DNA of 64,000 nt from Brumimicrobium aurantiacum. Lineage in GTDB: Bacteria > Bacteroidota > Bacteroidia > Flavobacteriales_D > Crocinitomicaceae. Below the pieces are notes generated by a model that did not search any database, was not told the DNA's origin, and saw only the letters and a list, made by a program, of their open reading frames with translations. Each line of letters starts with the position of its first letter. Position 1 is the first letter of the stretch. Positions 36,289 through 44,078 of the stretch are shown here, one piece after another. The translations under genes and the position numbers were made by a program. Where the stretch lies: assembly GCF_003402975.1 (NCBI RefSeq), contig NZ_QURB01000003.1, forward strand, positions 186,001 through 250,000. The letters are read 5' to 3'.

Positions 36289-37500
36289 ATGAGTAAAGAA
36301 GTATATATTGTAGATGGAATTAGAACACCAATAGGTAGTTTTCGTGGATCACTTTCGACAATTCGTCCAGATGACATGGCAGCTTTGGTAATGAAAACTG
36401 TCGTAGAACGTAATTCTTCATTAGATCCTAATGCAATTGAAGATGTTATTTTTGGTTGTGCAAATCAAGCGGGTGAGGATAATAGAAATGTTGCGCGTAT
36501 GTCGCTTTTATTGGCAGGATTACCGCATTCAATTGGAGGTGAAACGATCAACCGCCTATGTTCTTCAGGATTGTCTTCTGCAGTAACTGCTGCTCGTGCA
36601 ATTAAAGATGGTGCAGGTGATGTTTATTTAGCTGGTGGAGTTGAGAATATGACACGTGGTCCATGGGTAATGAGTAAATCAGCTGCTCCTTTTGGAAGTG
36701 ATGCAAAATTATACGATTCTTCATTTGGGTGGCGATTTATTAATCCTAAACTTCATGAAGTGTATGGAACTGATGGAATGGGACAAACCGCAGAAAATTT
36801 AGTTACTAAATATGGAATTTCACGTGAAGATCAGGATAAGTTTGCTGCATGGTCACAACAAAAAGCGGAAGAAGCTTGGGCTAATGGTAGATTGGCTGAA
36901 GAAGTTGTAGCTGTAGAGATTCCAAGAAGAAAGAAAGAATCATTGATTTTTGATAAAGATGAGTTCTTTAGACCAGGTACAACGGTTGAAACTTTAAGTA
37001 AATTAAGACCAGCATTTAAAAAGGATGGAGGTTCTGTAACAGCAGGTAACTCTTCAGGATTAAATGATGGAGCAGGAGCTTTGTTATTAGCCAGTGATCA
37101 AGGATTAAAGGACCATGATTTAAAACCAATGGCACGTTTTGTTGGAGCTGCCGTTGCAGGTGTTGAGCCAAGAATTATGGGAATTGGTCCTGTTTATGCT
37201 ACAAACAAATTGTTGAAAAGAACTGGTTTGAAGATGGAAGATATGGACATCATTGAATTGAATGAAGCATTCGCTGCACAAGCGTTGTCTTGTACACGTG
37301 AGTGGGGATTGGCTGACAATGATCCTAGACTGAATAGAAATGGTGGTGCGATTGCATTAGGTCACCCACTTGGAATGACAGGTTCTAGAATTCTGCAAAC
37401 TGCAGCTATTGAATTACAAAAAACACAAAAAAGATATGCTTTGGTTACTTTGTGTATCGGTGTTGGTCAAGGTTATGCAGCAATTATTGAGCGCGTATAA
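36289..37500 (+). CDS. Acetyl-CoA acyltransferase, 3-oxoadipyl-CoA thiolase type
   Basis: A 403-residue thiolase. The nucleophile cysteine is in NRLCSSGLSS near residue 91, the histidine in GGAIALGHPLGMTGSR near 360 and the second cysteine in LCIGVGQG near 390. The segments GCANQAGEDNRNVARM, FGWRFINPK and the ending GVGQGYAAIIERV resemble PaaJ/PcaF thiolases that cleave 3-oxoadipyl-CoA, more than general beta-ketothiolases. No other aromatic-degradation gene is near, so a role in fatty-acid or amino-acid breakdown is also possible. Start ATG at 36289 matches family N-termini; an upstream in-frame ATG would add 18 unrelated hydrophobic residues. Confidence 0.88.
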   Translation: MSKEVYIVDGIRTPIGSFRGSLSTIRPDDMAALVMKTVVERNSSLDPNAIEDVIFGCANQAGEDNRNVARMSLLLAGLPHSIGGETINRLCSSGLSSAVTAARAIKDGAGDVYLAGGVENMTRGPWVMSKSAAPFGSDAKLYDSSFGWRFINPKLHEVYGTDGMGQTAENLVTKYGISREDQDKFAAWSQQKAEEAWANGRLAEEVVAVEIPRRKKESLIFDKDEFFRPGTTVETLSKLRPAFKKDGGSVTAGNSSGLNDGAGALLLASDQGLKDHDLKPMARFVGAAVAGVEPRIMGIGPVYATNKLLKRTGLKMEDMDIIELNEAFAAQALSCTREWGLADNDPRLNRNGGAIALGHPLGMTGSRILQTAAIELQKTQKRYALVTLCIGVGQGYAAIIERV

Positions 37501-37520
37501 TTGATTCAAAAATATAGATT

Positions 37521-37551
37521 AAAAGCAGGCAGTATTGTCTGCTTTTTTTTT
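37521..37551 (+). terminator. Terminator of the thiolase gene
   Basis: AAAAGCAGGC / GTCTGCTTTT with one G-U pair, a 6-base loop and a run of nine T residues. Confidence 0.9.
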
Positions 37552-37566
37552 GTTTCCATGAAGTGA

Positions 37567-38076
37567 CTAAACTTCTAGAATCTTTTCAAAAGCTTTTCTA
37601 GGTGTACCTCTAAAGAAAACTTCACCACAATATTTGTATCCATTTTTCTTAAAAAGATTCAGCATAGCAGGATTGTCAAAGTTCGTGTCAGCTTTAACAC
37701 TCATGATGTTGTTTTGGATGGCATATTCATCAATGTGTTTTAGCAATTCTTTCGCTAAACCTTTTCCGATATGTTCTTCTGCAATAGCAACTCTGTGATA
37801 CACGACAAAACCTTCATTTGTAATCCATGCACCTTGTATATTGTTGTATTCAGGTTCATCATTGATGAGGATGGCAGAATAACCTACGACTTCATTTTCT
37901 AATAATAAGACATATCCCACTTCTTTTTGAATGTCTAATGAAATTACATCTTTATTTGGGTAGCCGTCTTGCCATTGATTACTACCGTCTTTTTTCCTTC
38001 TTTCAATAGCTTGCTTTAAGATTTTCCATATTACTGGACTGTCTTTTTGATTTGCTTTTCTAAATTCAGTTTTCAT
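37567..38076 (-). CDS. GNAT-family N-acetyltransferase
   Basis: A 169-residue GNAT protein. The acetyl-CoA binding motif A is HRVAIAEEHIGKGLAKELLK near residue 95, followed by NIMSVKADTNFDNPAMLNLF and KKNGYKYCGEVFF. The substrate is unknown. I start at the ATG at 38076: longer in-frame starts would place the first codons inside the terminator of the upstream gene (38101-38129). Confidence 0.88.
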   Translation of the reverse strand: MKTEFRKANQKDSPVIWKILKQAIERRKKDGSNQWQDGYPNKDVISLDIQKEVGYVLLLENEVVGYSAILINDEPEYNNIQGAWITNEGFVVYHRVAIAEEHIGKGLAKELLKHIDEYAIQNNIMSVKADTNFDNPAMLNLFKKNGYKYCGEVFFRGTPRKAFEKILEV

Positions 38077-38100
38077 ATAAGTAGTTGTTGTTTCAATAAT

Positions 38101-38129
38101 AAAAAATGCCATCCGTAAAACGAATGGCA
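38101..38129 (-). terminator. Terminator of the alpha-oxoamine synthase gene
   Basis: TGCCATTCG / CGGATGGCA on the minus strand (one G-U pair, 5-base loop), followed by TTTTTT. Its position also decides the start of the GNAT gene. Confidence 0.85.
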
Positions 38130-38187
38130 CTTAATTATATTAACGAAGGTAACAAATGTAGACTCTTGATAGCGCCTATACTTTTAA

Positions 38188-39453
38188 TTATTTGTCAACT
38201 TCTACGTTTGCAAGTTCTTCTGCTTTATACTCACCATTGTCTAACTTTTCTTTTACAATTTTGAAAGTTTCAATAGTATGATTTACATCATCAAGTGTGT
38301 GTGCAGCAGTTGGAATTAATCTCAACATGATTGTGTCTTTTGGTACAACTGGATAAATTACAATTGAACAGAAGATACTATAGTTCTCACGTAAGTCAAA
38401 TGTCATGTTTGTTGCCTCAGCAAGGTTACCTTGCAAGAAAACTGGAGTTACAGCAGAGTTCGTTACTCCAATGTCGAATCCGTTTTCCTTCAATCCTTTT
38501 TGTAGTGCTGATGCAATTTTCCAAAGATTTTCTTTGTGTTCTGGTTGAGTTCTTAATAACTCTAAACGTTTACGTGCACCTACAACCAATGGCATTGGAA
38601 GAGATTTAGCAAACATTTGAGAACGCATATTGTAACGCATGTACTCAATGATTTGTTCTTTAGCACAAATGAAGGCACCAATAGAAGCCATTGATTTTGC
38701 AAAAGTTCCAAATAATACATCGATTTCTTCATGAACTCCTTGCTCTTCTCCGGCACCCATTCCAGTTTTTCCGATTGTTCCGAAACCATGAGCGTCATCT
38801 ACGAAAAGTCTAAAGTCGTATTTACCAGACTTTCTGAATTCAACGATTCCTTTAAGGTCTCCTTGATCTCCTGCCATACCAAATACACCCTCAGTAATAA
38901 CTAAGATTCCTCCATCAGTATTTTCTACTAATTTCGATGCACGTGCCATTTGCTTATCAAAGCTTTCCATGTCGTTGTGTTGGAATACGAAACGTTTTCC
39001 AGCGTGCAACCTCATTCCATCCATAATACATGCATGAGATTCACTATCGTATACGATTACGTCGTTACGGTCAACTAATGCATCAATTGCAGAAACCATT
39101 CCTTGGTAACCAAAGTTCAATAAAATTGTGTCTTCTACTTGCATGAAGTCAGAAATCTCGTTCTCTAACGCTTCGTGCTCGTTGGTTTGACCAGTCATCA
39201 TTCTAGATCCCATTGGATAAGCCATTCCCCACTCAGCAGCTGCATCAGCATCGGCTTTTCTTACCTCTGGCTGATTTGCTAAACCTAAGTAGTTATTTAC
39301 TGACCATACGAGGCATTCTTTGCCACGGAATAACATTTTATTTCCAATTTCTCCTTCTAACTTTGGGAAAGTAAAATAACCATGTACTCCTTTCGCAAAC
39401 TGTCCAATTGGACCTCTATTTCCTTTTATTTTTTCAAATATGTCTTTAGCCAT
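38188..39453 (-). CDS. Alpha-oxoamine synthase (serine palmitoyltransferase / cysteate acyltransferase type)
   Basis: A 421-residue PLP enzyme. The PLP lysine is in GTFAKSMASIGAF near residue 250, the pyridine-nitrogen aspartate in FVDDAHGFGTIG near 220, and the stacking histidine in SESHACIMDG near 140. The TFAKS-x-AS-x-G form of the lysine motif is that of serine palmitoyltransferase rather than of glycine C-acetyltransferase. In Bacteroidota such enzymes condense an acyl group with serine, giving sphingolipids, or with cysteate, giving sulfonolipids. The sequence alone does not tell which. It is monocistronic, and no reductase partner is adjacent. Confidence 0.85.
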   Translation of the reverse strand: MAKDIFEKIKGNRGPIGQFAKGVHGYFTFPKLEGEIGNKMLFRGKECLVWSVNNYLGLANQPEVRKADADAAAEWGMAYPMGSRMMTGQTNEHEALENEISDFMQVEDTILLNFGYQGMVSAIDALVDRNDVIVYDSESHACIMDGMRLHAGKRFVFQHNDMESFDKQMARASKLVENTDGGILVITEGVFGMAGDQGDLKGIVEFRKSGKYDFRLFVDDAHGFGTIGKTGMGAGEEQGVHEEIDVLFGTFAKSMASIGAFICAKEQIIEYMRYNMRSQMFAKSLPMPLVVGARKRLELLRTQPEHKENLWKIASALQKGLKENGFDIGVTNSAVTPVFLQGNLAEATNMTFDLRENYSIFCSIVIYPVVPKDTIMLRLIPTAAHTLDDVNHTIETFKIVKEKLDNGEYKAEELANVEVDK

Positions 39454-39621
39454 AAATATTTTTTTTCAACTAATAATAAGCAAAGCTGATATTAATATCC
39501 TGCAAAGATAGCTGATTTTTACAGATTAGGGCATTCTATTATAGGTTTTATTAAACGTTGGATTGTTTAAAAAGCTATTTTTTAATTAAATACTGAGATT
39601 ATATTTCTTGAAGAAGCATGC

Positions 39622-40632
39622 CTATTCTATGATGTTTACCTCTCTTTCTAATGCTATTCCAAAACGAGTAGAAATATCTTCTATAATTTCTGATGAAAGC
39701 TTATAAATTTCTGAACCACTTGCTTCTCCATAATTAACTAAGACAAGGGCTTGTTTTTTGTGAACCCCGTAATCCCCAAATGTTTTGCCTTTCCAACCAG
39801 AATGATCAATTAACCATCCCGCAGGTACTTTTACATTTTCTTCATCTACCGCATAGCAAGGAATTGTAGGAAACTCTTCTTTTATTTTGTCATATTGCTT
39901 TTTCGAAATTACAGGATTCTTAAAAAAACTTCCTGCATTACCAATTTCATTTGGATCTGGTAATTTCGATTGTCGTATTGTAATTACAGCATTGCTAATA
40001 TCTTTAATTGTCGGGTTCTGTATACCTTGAAGTTTTAATTCGGTTTCAATTGCTCCATAACTGGTGTTCAAAATATGGTTTTTGCTAAGTCTGTAGGTTA
40101 CAGAAGTGATGATGTATTGATTTTTTAAAGCTTTTTTGAAAACACTTTCTCTATATCCAAATTGACATTCCTCATGAGTAAAGGTTTTTATTTTTCCTGT
40201 TTGAATTTCGACAGCCTCTAATGAATGAAAAACATCTTTTATTTCAACTCCATAAGCACCTATGTTTTGCATTGGACTTGCGCCTACACTTCCTGGAATT
40301 AACGATAGGTTTTCTATTCCTCCGTAATTATTATTGATCGCGTAGAGTACAAATTCATGCCAAGTTTCGCCTGCACCAACCTTTAAAAGTACATCATTAT
40401 TAGATTCTTCAATTAGGTCAATTCCCAAGATCTCATTACGTAATATAATTCCTTCGAAATCTTTTTGAAATAGCACATTGCTTCCGCCTCCCAAAATCAT
40501 TAAATTGTCTTTATCAATCTCATTAAGAAGTTGCTGTAATGAATTTACATCGGAAAATGTTGCGAAATTTTTAGCTTGAACAGAGATATTAAATGTATTG
40601 TACTCTTTTAGATTTACGTTTTCTTGAAGCAT
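39622..40632 (-). CDS. murB: UDP-N-acetylenolpyruvoylglucosamine reductase
   Basis: A 336-residue type I MurB, the FAD/NADPH enzyme that makes UDP-MurNAc. The FAD-binding segment is LMILGGGSNVLF near residue 45, followed by SLIPGSVGASPMQNIGAYG near 112. The catalytic serine is in GNAGSFFKNP near 228. The tyrosine-bearing loop between domain 2 and 3 is present (QFGYRESVFK). It is divergent from the thioesterase-menF pair. Confidence 0.96.
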   Translation of the reverse strand: MLQENVNLKEYNTFNISVQAKNFATFSDVNSLQQLLNEIDKDNLMILGGGSNVLFQKDFEGIILRNEILGIDLIEESNNDVLLKVGAGETWHEFVLYAINNNYGGIENLSLIPGSVGASPMQNIGAYGVEIKDVFHSLEAVEIQTGKIKTFTHEECQFGYRESVFKKALKNQYIITSVTYRLSKNHILNTSYGAIETELKLQGIQNPTIKDISNAVITIRQSKLPDPNEIGNAGSFFKNPVISKKQYDKIKEEFPTIPCYAVDEENVKVPAGWLIDHSGWKGKTFGDYGVHKKQALVLVNYGEASGSEIYKLSSEIIEDISTRFGIALEREVNIIE

Positions 40633-40737
40633 TTTGACAATTTTTATACGAATGTAATTACTTTTATGCTGTAATAAATAGAGAATTTGAGAGTTTTATC
40701 ATTATTCAATATTTAAAAACTTTTTAAAATCAATTAT

Positions 40738-41163
40738 ATGCTTAAACAAGTTGACTTAGATTTTATTAATTCCTTTAGTAAAGACACCATGATGGAAACT
40801 TTAGGAATTGAATGTGTTGGATTAGGTGAAGATTACCTTGTCGCTACTATGCCCGTAAATGCGAATACACATCAACCAATGAAATTGTTGCATGGTGGAG
40901 CAAGTGCAGCTTTAATTGAAAGTATTGGTTCTATGGGATCTACTTTGCTTTTAGATTTAGATAAAGAGGTGCCTGTTGGAATTGAAATCAATGCGAATCA
41001 TGTTGGAGGAATGTCATCTGGTTTAGTAAAAGCGCATGGAAAGATTGTTCATGCTGGGAAGAGAACACATGTTTGGCAGGTAGATTTGACTGATAATGAT
41101 ACTGGTGCTTTAGTTTGTACTGGGAGATTAACAGTAATGGTTGTACCACAAAAGAAAGCGTAA
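40738..41163 (+). CDS. PaaI/hotdog-family acyl-CoA thioesterase, candidate DHNA-CoA thioesterase
   Basis: A 141-residue single hotdog domain. The active-site helix segment HQPMKLLHGGASAALIESIGS near residue 45 is typical of the 4-hydroxybenzoyl-CoA/1,4-dihydroxy-2-naphthoyl-CoA thioesterase group. Its stop codon is directly followed by the ATG of menF. Since menaquinone synthesis needs a DHNA-CoA thioesterase after MenB, a MenI role is likely by context, but not proven. Confidence 0.8.
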   Translation: MLKQVDLDFINSFSKDTMMETLGIECVGLGEDYLVATMPVNANTHQPMKLLHGGASAALIESIGSMGSTLLLDLDKEVPVGIEINANHVGGMSSGLVKAHGKIVHAGKRTHVWQVDLTDNDTGALVCTGRLTVMVVPQKKA

Positions 41164-42141
41164 ATGGGATTTTTAGCACACCAGTTTCCAAATGAAGAGA
41201 TACAATATTTTGAAGGGTCTTGGATCGCATCTACCTTAGATCAAATTCCTGAATCTTGTTTTTTTATAACAGATTTTACAAAAGATAAAGTCTATTATTT
41301 TAAGGAGCATAATACTTTAGAAAACTTGAGTAATATCGATTTTTCATTTAGTCATGATGACGAAATTTTTGTAGCCAATGAGAAAGCATACCTAAATGGT
41401 CTACAGTATTTTATCGATGGTTTTGAAATGTTTGGAATTGAAAAAGCCATATTTTCTCGTATTAAATTGGTTGATAGGGAAGCAGATGTGGAATTAAATG
41501 ATGTGTTTGTTCGTTTGTGTAAAGCTTATCAAAAACAAGCCTTGGTTTATTTTGTAAGTGATGAACAATTTGGTTCTTGGATGGGGGCTACACCTGAAAC
41601 TCTTTTGTCGGGCAATGAGCAGAAAATGCAATCAATGGCTTTGGCTGGTACAAAATCTTCCGCAGAAAAGGAGTGGACTGAAAAAGAATTTGAAGAGCAG
41701 CAATACGTTGTTGACTACATTCAGCAAAAAATAGAAGAACAATCACCAGGTGATTTGAGTGTCACTAAAGCTCAAACAGTACAGAAAGGTGCTGTTTATC
41801 ATTTGCAGTCAGATTTTGAGTTTTCTTTAGACAAAGAAAAATGGAATGCATTACTACAGTCACTTCATCCAACTCCGGCTGTATGTGGAACTCCAGGTGA
41901 TTTGGCTAGAGATTACATCTTGAGAAATGAACCTCATGAAAGATCTTTTTATACTGGGATTATTGGGCAAAAGAAAAGTGATGCATTATCAGTTTATGTG
42001 AATTTGCGTTGTATGCAGGTAATGAAGAAACATTTTGCATTATATGTTGGTGGGGGAATTACTTTGTCCTCGAATATTGCTAATGAACTTCAAGAAACTG
42101 AAGATAAAAGTGAAACATTACTCTCAGTTATTTTTGATTAA
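41164..42141 (+). CDS. menF: Isochorismate synthase (chorismate-binding enzyme)
   Basis: A 325-residue chorismate-utilising enzyme. The C-terminal catalytic domain has GATPETLLSG (near residue 145), MALAGTKSSAEKEW, LQSLHPTPAVCGTPGDLA and YTGIIGQKKSDAL with the acidic ligands. The segment HPTPAVCGTP is typical of isochorismate and salicylate synthases. It commits chorismate to menaquinone here. The N-terminal part is shorter than in E. coli MenF, as usual in Bacteroidota. It directly follows the thioesterase and overlaps the convergent lysozyme gene by 14 bases. Confidence 0.9.
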   Translation: MGFLAHQFPNEEIQYFEGSWIASTLDQIPESCFFITDFTKDKVYYFKEHNTLENLSNIDFSFSHDDEIFVANEKAYLNGLQYFIDGFEMFGIEKAIFSRIKLVDREADVELNDVFVRLCKAYQKQALVYFVSDEQFGSWMGATPETLLSGNEQKMQSMALAGTKSSAEKEWTEKEFEEQQYVVDYIQQKIEEQSPGDLSVTKAQTVQKGAVYHLQSDFEFSLDKEKWNALLQSLHPTPAVCGTPGDLARDYILRNEPHERSFYTGIIGQKKSDALSVYVNLRCMQVMKKHFALYVGGGITLSSNIANELQETEDKSETLLSVIFD

Positions 42142-42853
42142 CTCCTGTATCGAAATTAATTCGACTTACGTTTAAATCAACTTTAACTCCTCGATGAAAA
42201 GGTAGGTCCGCTTGATCAGTAAATTGCCAATATAGAATGCGTTCATCTTTTGGTAAAACAAAAGGTGTTGAATAAGCAGCAATCCAGAATTTATAATTCA
42301 AAAAGCTATCCTGAAACTTTGTTCTATAAAAATGAAACGAAGTATAAATAATTGGTCTTTTCCCTGTTTGTTTTTCTATTGTTGATAAAAATAGAGCAAC
42401 ATCCTGGAGTAAAACATCATCAGTTTGTCCTTCTATTTCAACGTCCAGAACAGGGGTTAAATCTTTTTCCAGAGGTTTATAGTTACTTAAAAAATGTTTC
42501 GCTTGGGTCACCGGGTCGATATTCGGTCTGAAAAAATGATAAGCCCCATGTTTTATTCCTAGATCTAAAAGTTTATTTCGGTTATAATCCCATTCCCTGT
42601 CAACATGATTTATTCCTTCAGTAGCTTTCAGGTAAACAAATTGAATTTGCGGTGTAACTTTTCTTGATAATAATGTGTCCCAATTTATTTGACCTTGATG
42701 GTGTGAAACATCAATTCCAAAACCTTTATAATTTGTAGGGATTGGCTGATTAAACTGGTTATTGTTGTTGAATTGCATGGTATTCCATAATATTAAAAGG
42801 AATGCTCCAATTAAAATCAGAAGGGTGAATAGGGAAACAGACTTTCGCTTCAT
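42128..42853 (-). CDS. Membrane-anchored glycoside hydrolase family 25 (lysozyme)
   Basis: A 241-residue GH25 muramidase with an uncleaved N-terminal helix (SLFTLLILIGAFLLILW, residues 7-23). Family signatures are GFGIDVSHHQGQINWD near 45-60, FVYLKATEG near 73, the catalytic DVEIEG near 140 and FWIAAYSTP near 185. It hydrolyses the MurNAc-GlcNAc bond, probably in wall remodelling from the periplasmic face of the inner membrane. It follows rplS on the same strand, but a terminator separates them. Confidence 0.9.
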   Translation of the reverse strand: MKRKSVSLFTLLILIGAFLLILWNTMQFNNNNQFNQPIPTNYKGFGIDVSHHQGQINWDTLLSRKVTPQIQFVYLKATEGINHVDREWDYNRNKLLDLGIKHGAYHFFRPNIDPVTQAKHFLSNYKPLEKDLTPVLDVEIEGQTDDVLLQDVALFLSTIEKQTGKRPIIYTSFHFYRTKFQDSFLNYKFWIAAYSTPFVLPKDERILYWQFTDQADLPFHRGVKVDLNVSRINFDTGVNQK

Positions 42854-42870
42854 AAAAAGTTTATATAACG

Positions 42871-42903
42871 AAAAAAGGACTTACCAAATGAATGGAAGTC
42901 CTT
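42871..42903 (-). terminator. Terminator of rplS
   Basis: AAGGACTT / AAGTCCTT with a 13-base loop, followed on the minus strand by six T residues. It lies 25 bases after the rplS stop. Confidence 0.8.
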
Positions 42904-42927
42904 AGATATATCTTTAGATAAAGAGGT

Positions 42928-43278
42928 TTAGAATCTTCTTTTCTCTTTAATTCTTGCAGCTTTTCCAGTTCTTTCACGGAAGTAGAAAATACGCGCTCTA
43001 CGTACAGCACCATTTTTAAGAACTTTAATTTCTTCAATGAATGGTGATGTAACAGGGAAGATACGCTCTACACCGATTCCACCTGACATTTTACGAATAG
43101 TGAAAGTCTCTGTAGTACCAGATCCACGACGTTGTAAAACAACACCAGTAAACTGCTGAATACGTTCTTTTTCACCTTCCTTAATTTTATATGATACAGC
43201 AATTGTGTCTCCTGCTCCGAAAGCTGGTGTTTCTTGTGCTGTTGAAAATTCGTTTTGAACTTCTTTTATTAAATCCAT
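42928..43278 (-). CDS. rplS: 50S ribosomal protein L19
   Basis: A 116-residue L19, at the subunit interface of the large subunit. Signatures are FGAGDTIAVSYKI (near residue 20), KERIQQFTGVVLQRRGSG and the block GGIGVERIFPVTSPFIEEI, ending in RRARIFYFRERTGKAARIKE. It stands alone behind a long leader with a strong promoter. Confidence 0.97.
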   Translation of the reverse strand: MDLIKEVQNEFSTAQETPAFGAGDTIAVSYKIKEGEKERIQQFTGVVLQRRGSGTTETFTIRKMSGGIGVERIFPVTSPFIEEIKVLKNGAVRRARIFYFRERTGKAARIKEKRRF

Positions 43279-43401
43279 GACTATTATTTTATTCTTCTCC
43301 GAAATTGGGGTGCAATATTACATATAATTTATGAATTAAACACGACGGATAATGAATATTTTTTATTTTTTTTAATCGTGTTTATTTCTTGGTATCTTTC
43401 G
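43279..43401 (-). ncRNA. Structured 5' leader of rplS, candidate ribosomal-protein leader
   Basis: The predicted transcript start near 43401 gives a 123-base leader, far longer than others here. It contains a perfect 9-bp stem TAAACACGA / TCGTGTTTA (arms 43376-43384 and 43337-43345) around an A-rich 30-base loop. Autoregulatory L19 leaders are known in several phyla, and I recall that one was proposed for flavobacteria, but I could not compare with it. Confidence 0.5.
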
Positions 43402-43407
43402 ATGGTG

Positions 43408-43437
43408 CAAATATACTTATTTGATTAATAACTACAA
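43408..43437 (-). promoter_or_regulatory. Promoter of rplS
   Basis: TTG (43437-43435), a 19-base spacer and TATATTTG (43415-43408): a perfect Bacteroidota promoter on the minus strand. Confidence 0.8.
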
Positions 43438-43451
43438 TGAAAAATGTTGTG

Positions 43452-44078
43452 CTAAAAATCAATGTCTAGCTTAAATTTTTGTCGAAGTGTTTTTAAATGA
43501 GGATTTCGCTCGGCCATATCGTTAAATTTATCTTTACTAGAGTATAATTTTCCTCCTTGAACAGATTCTTCAAATACTTCTAGTTTGATTGACCAATTGT
43601 TGAGTTCTTTTCTAAGGTAACCAACAAGCGTTGTCTCATTGTTTTTGATAAAACCAAGCTGAACATCGTTGTCAACACGGTGTCGAACAAGATAGTTTTT
43701 ACCGATTTCAGGGTCATTTCCTACCATTGCAGTATACAATGTTCCCATTCCTTCTTCTTTAGCTTTAAACGCAAATTTTCTCCATGTCATTCTTAAATCA
43801 TCAATGGAGAACGCATCTGTTGGACGATTGTCATTAACTTCTTTTTTGACTTCCTTCTTCTTTTGTTTGGCTTGGTTCATCATGTCGTTGATGCCCAAAA
43901 AAGAATTGTTAAGCCTCTTGGTTGGAGAACTTAGTTTCTTCGCTTCCTTGTTTAAAGTTATAGGAGTCCTTTTTACAGGTTTTGCTGATTGTGCAGGACT
44001 ATTGGCTTTATTCTTTTTTGAAGCCTTTTTTTCATTTTGCCCTTTAAAAGGAATAATCTTAACAGGGTCAGTTAAGGC
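43452..44078 (-). CDS. dnaX: DnaX C-terminal extension (tau part), read in the -1 frame
   Basis: This frame is open without a stop from the slippery run at 44079-44088 to the TGA-type end at 43452, 208 residues. No ATG opens it near the 5' side, so it is not an independent gene: it begins with ALTDPVKIIPFKGQ, a K-rich linker of about 75 residues, then a folded part (SIDDLRMTWRKFAFKAKEEG ... LKTLRQKFKLDIDF) that I recall as the usual C-terminus of DnaX in flavobacteria. After a -1 shift the full product has 578 residues. If no slippage happens, this part would be lost. Confidence 0.75.
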   Translation of the reverse strand, partial: ALTDPVKIIPFKGQNEKKASKKNKANSPAQSAKPVKRTPITLNKEAKKLSSPTKRLNNSFLGINDMMNQAKQKKKEVKKEVNDNRPTDAFSIDDLRMTWRKFAFKAKEEGMGTLYTAMVGNDPEIGKNYLVRHRVDNDVQLGFIKNNETTLVGYLRKELNNWSIKLEVFEESVQGGKLYSSKDKFNDMAERNPHLKTLRQKFKLDIDF

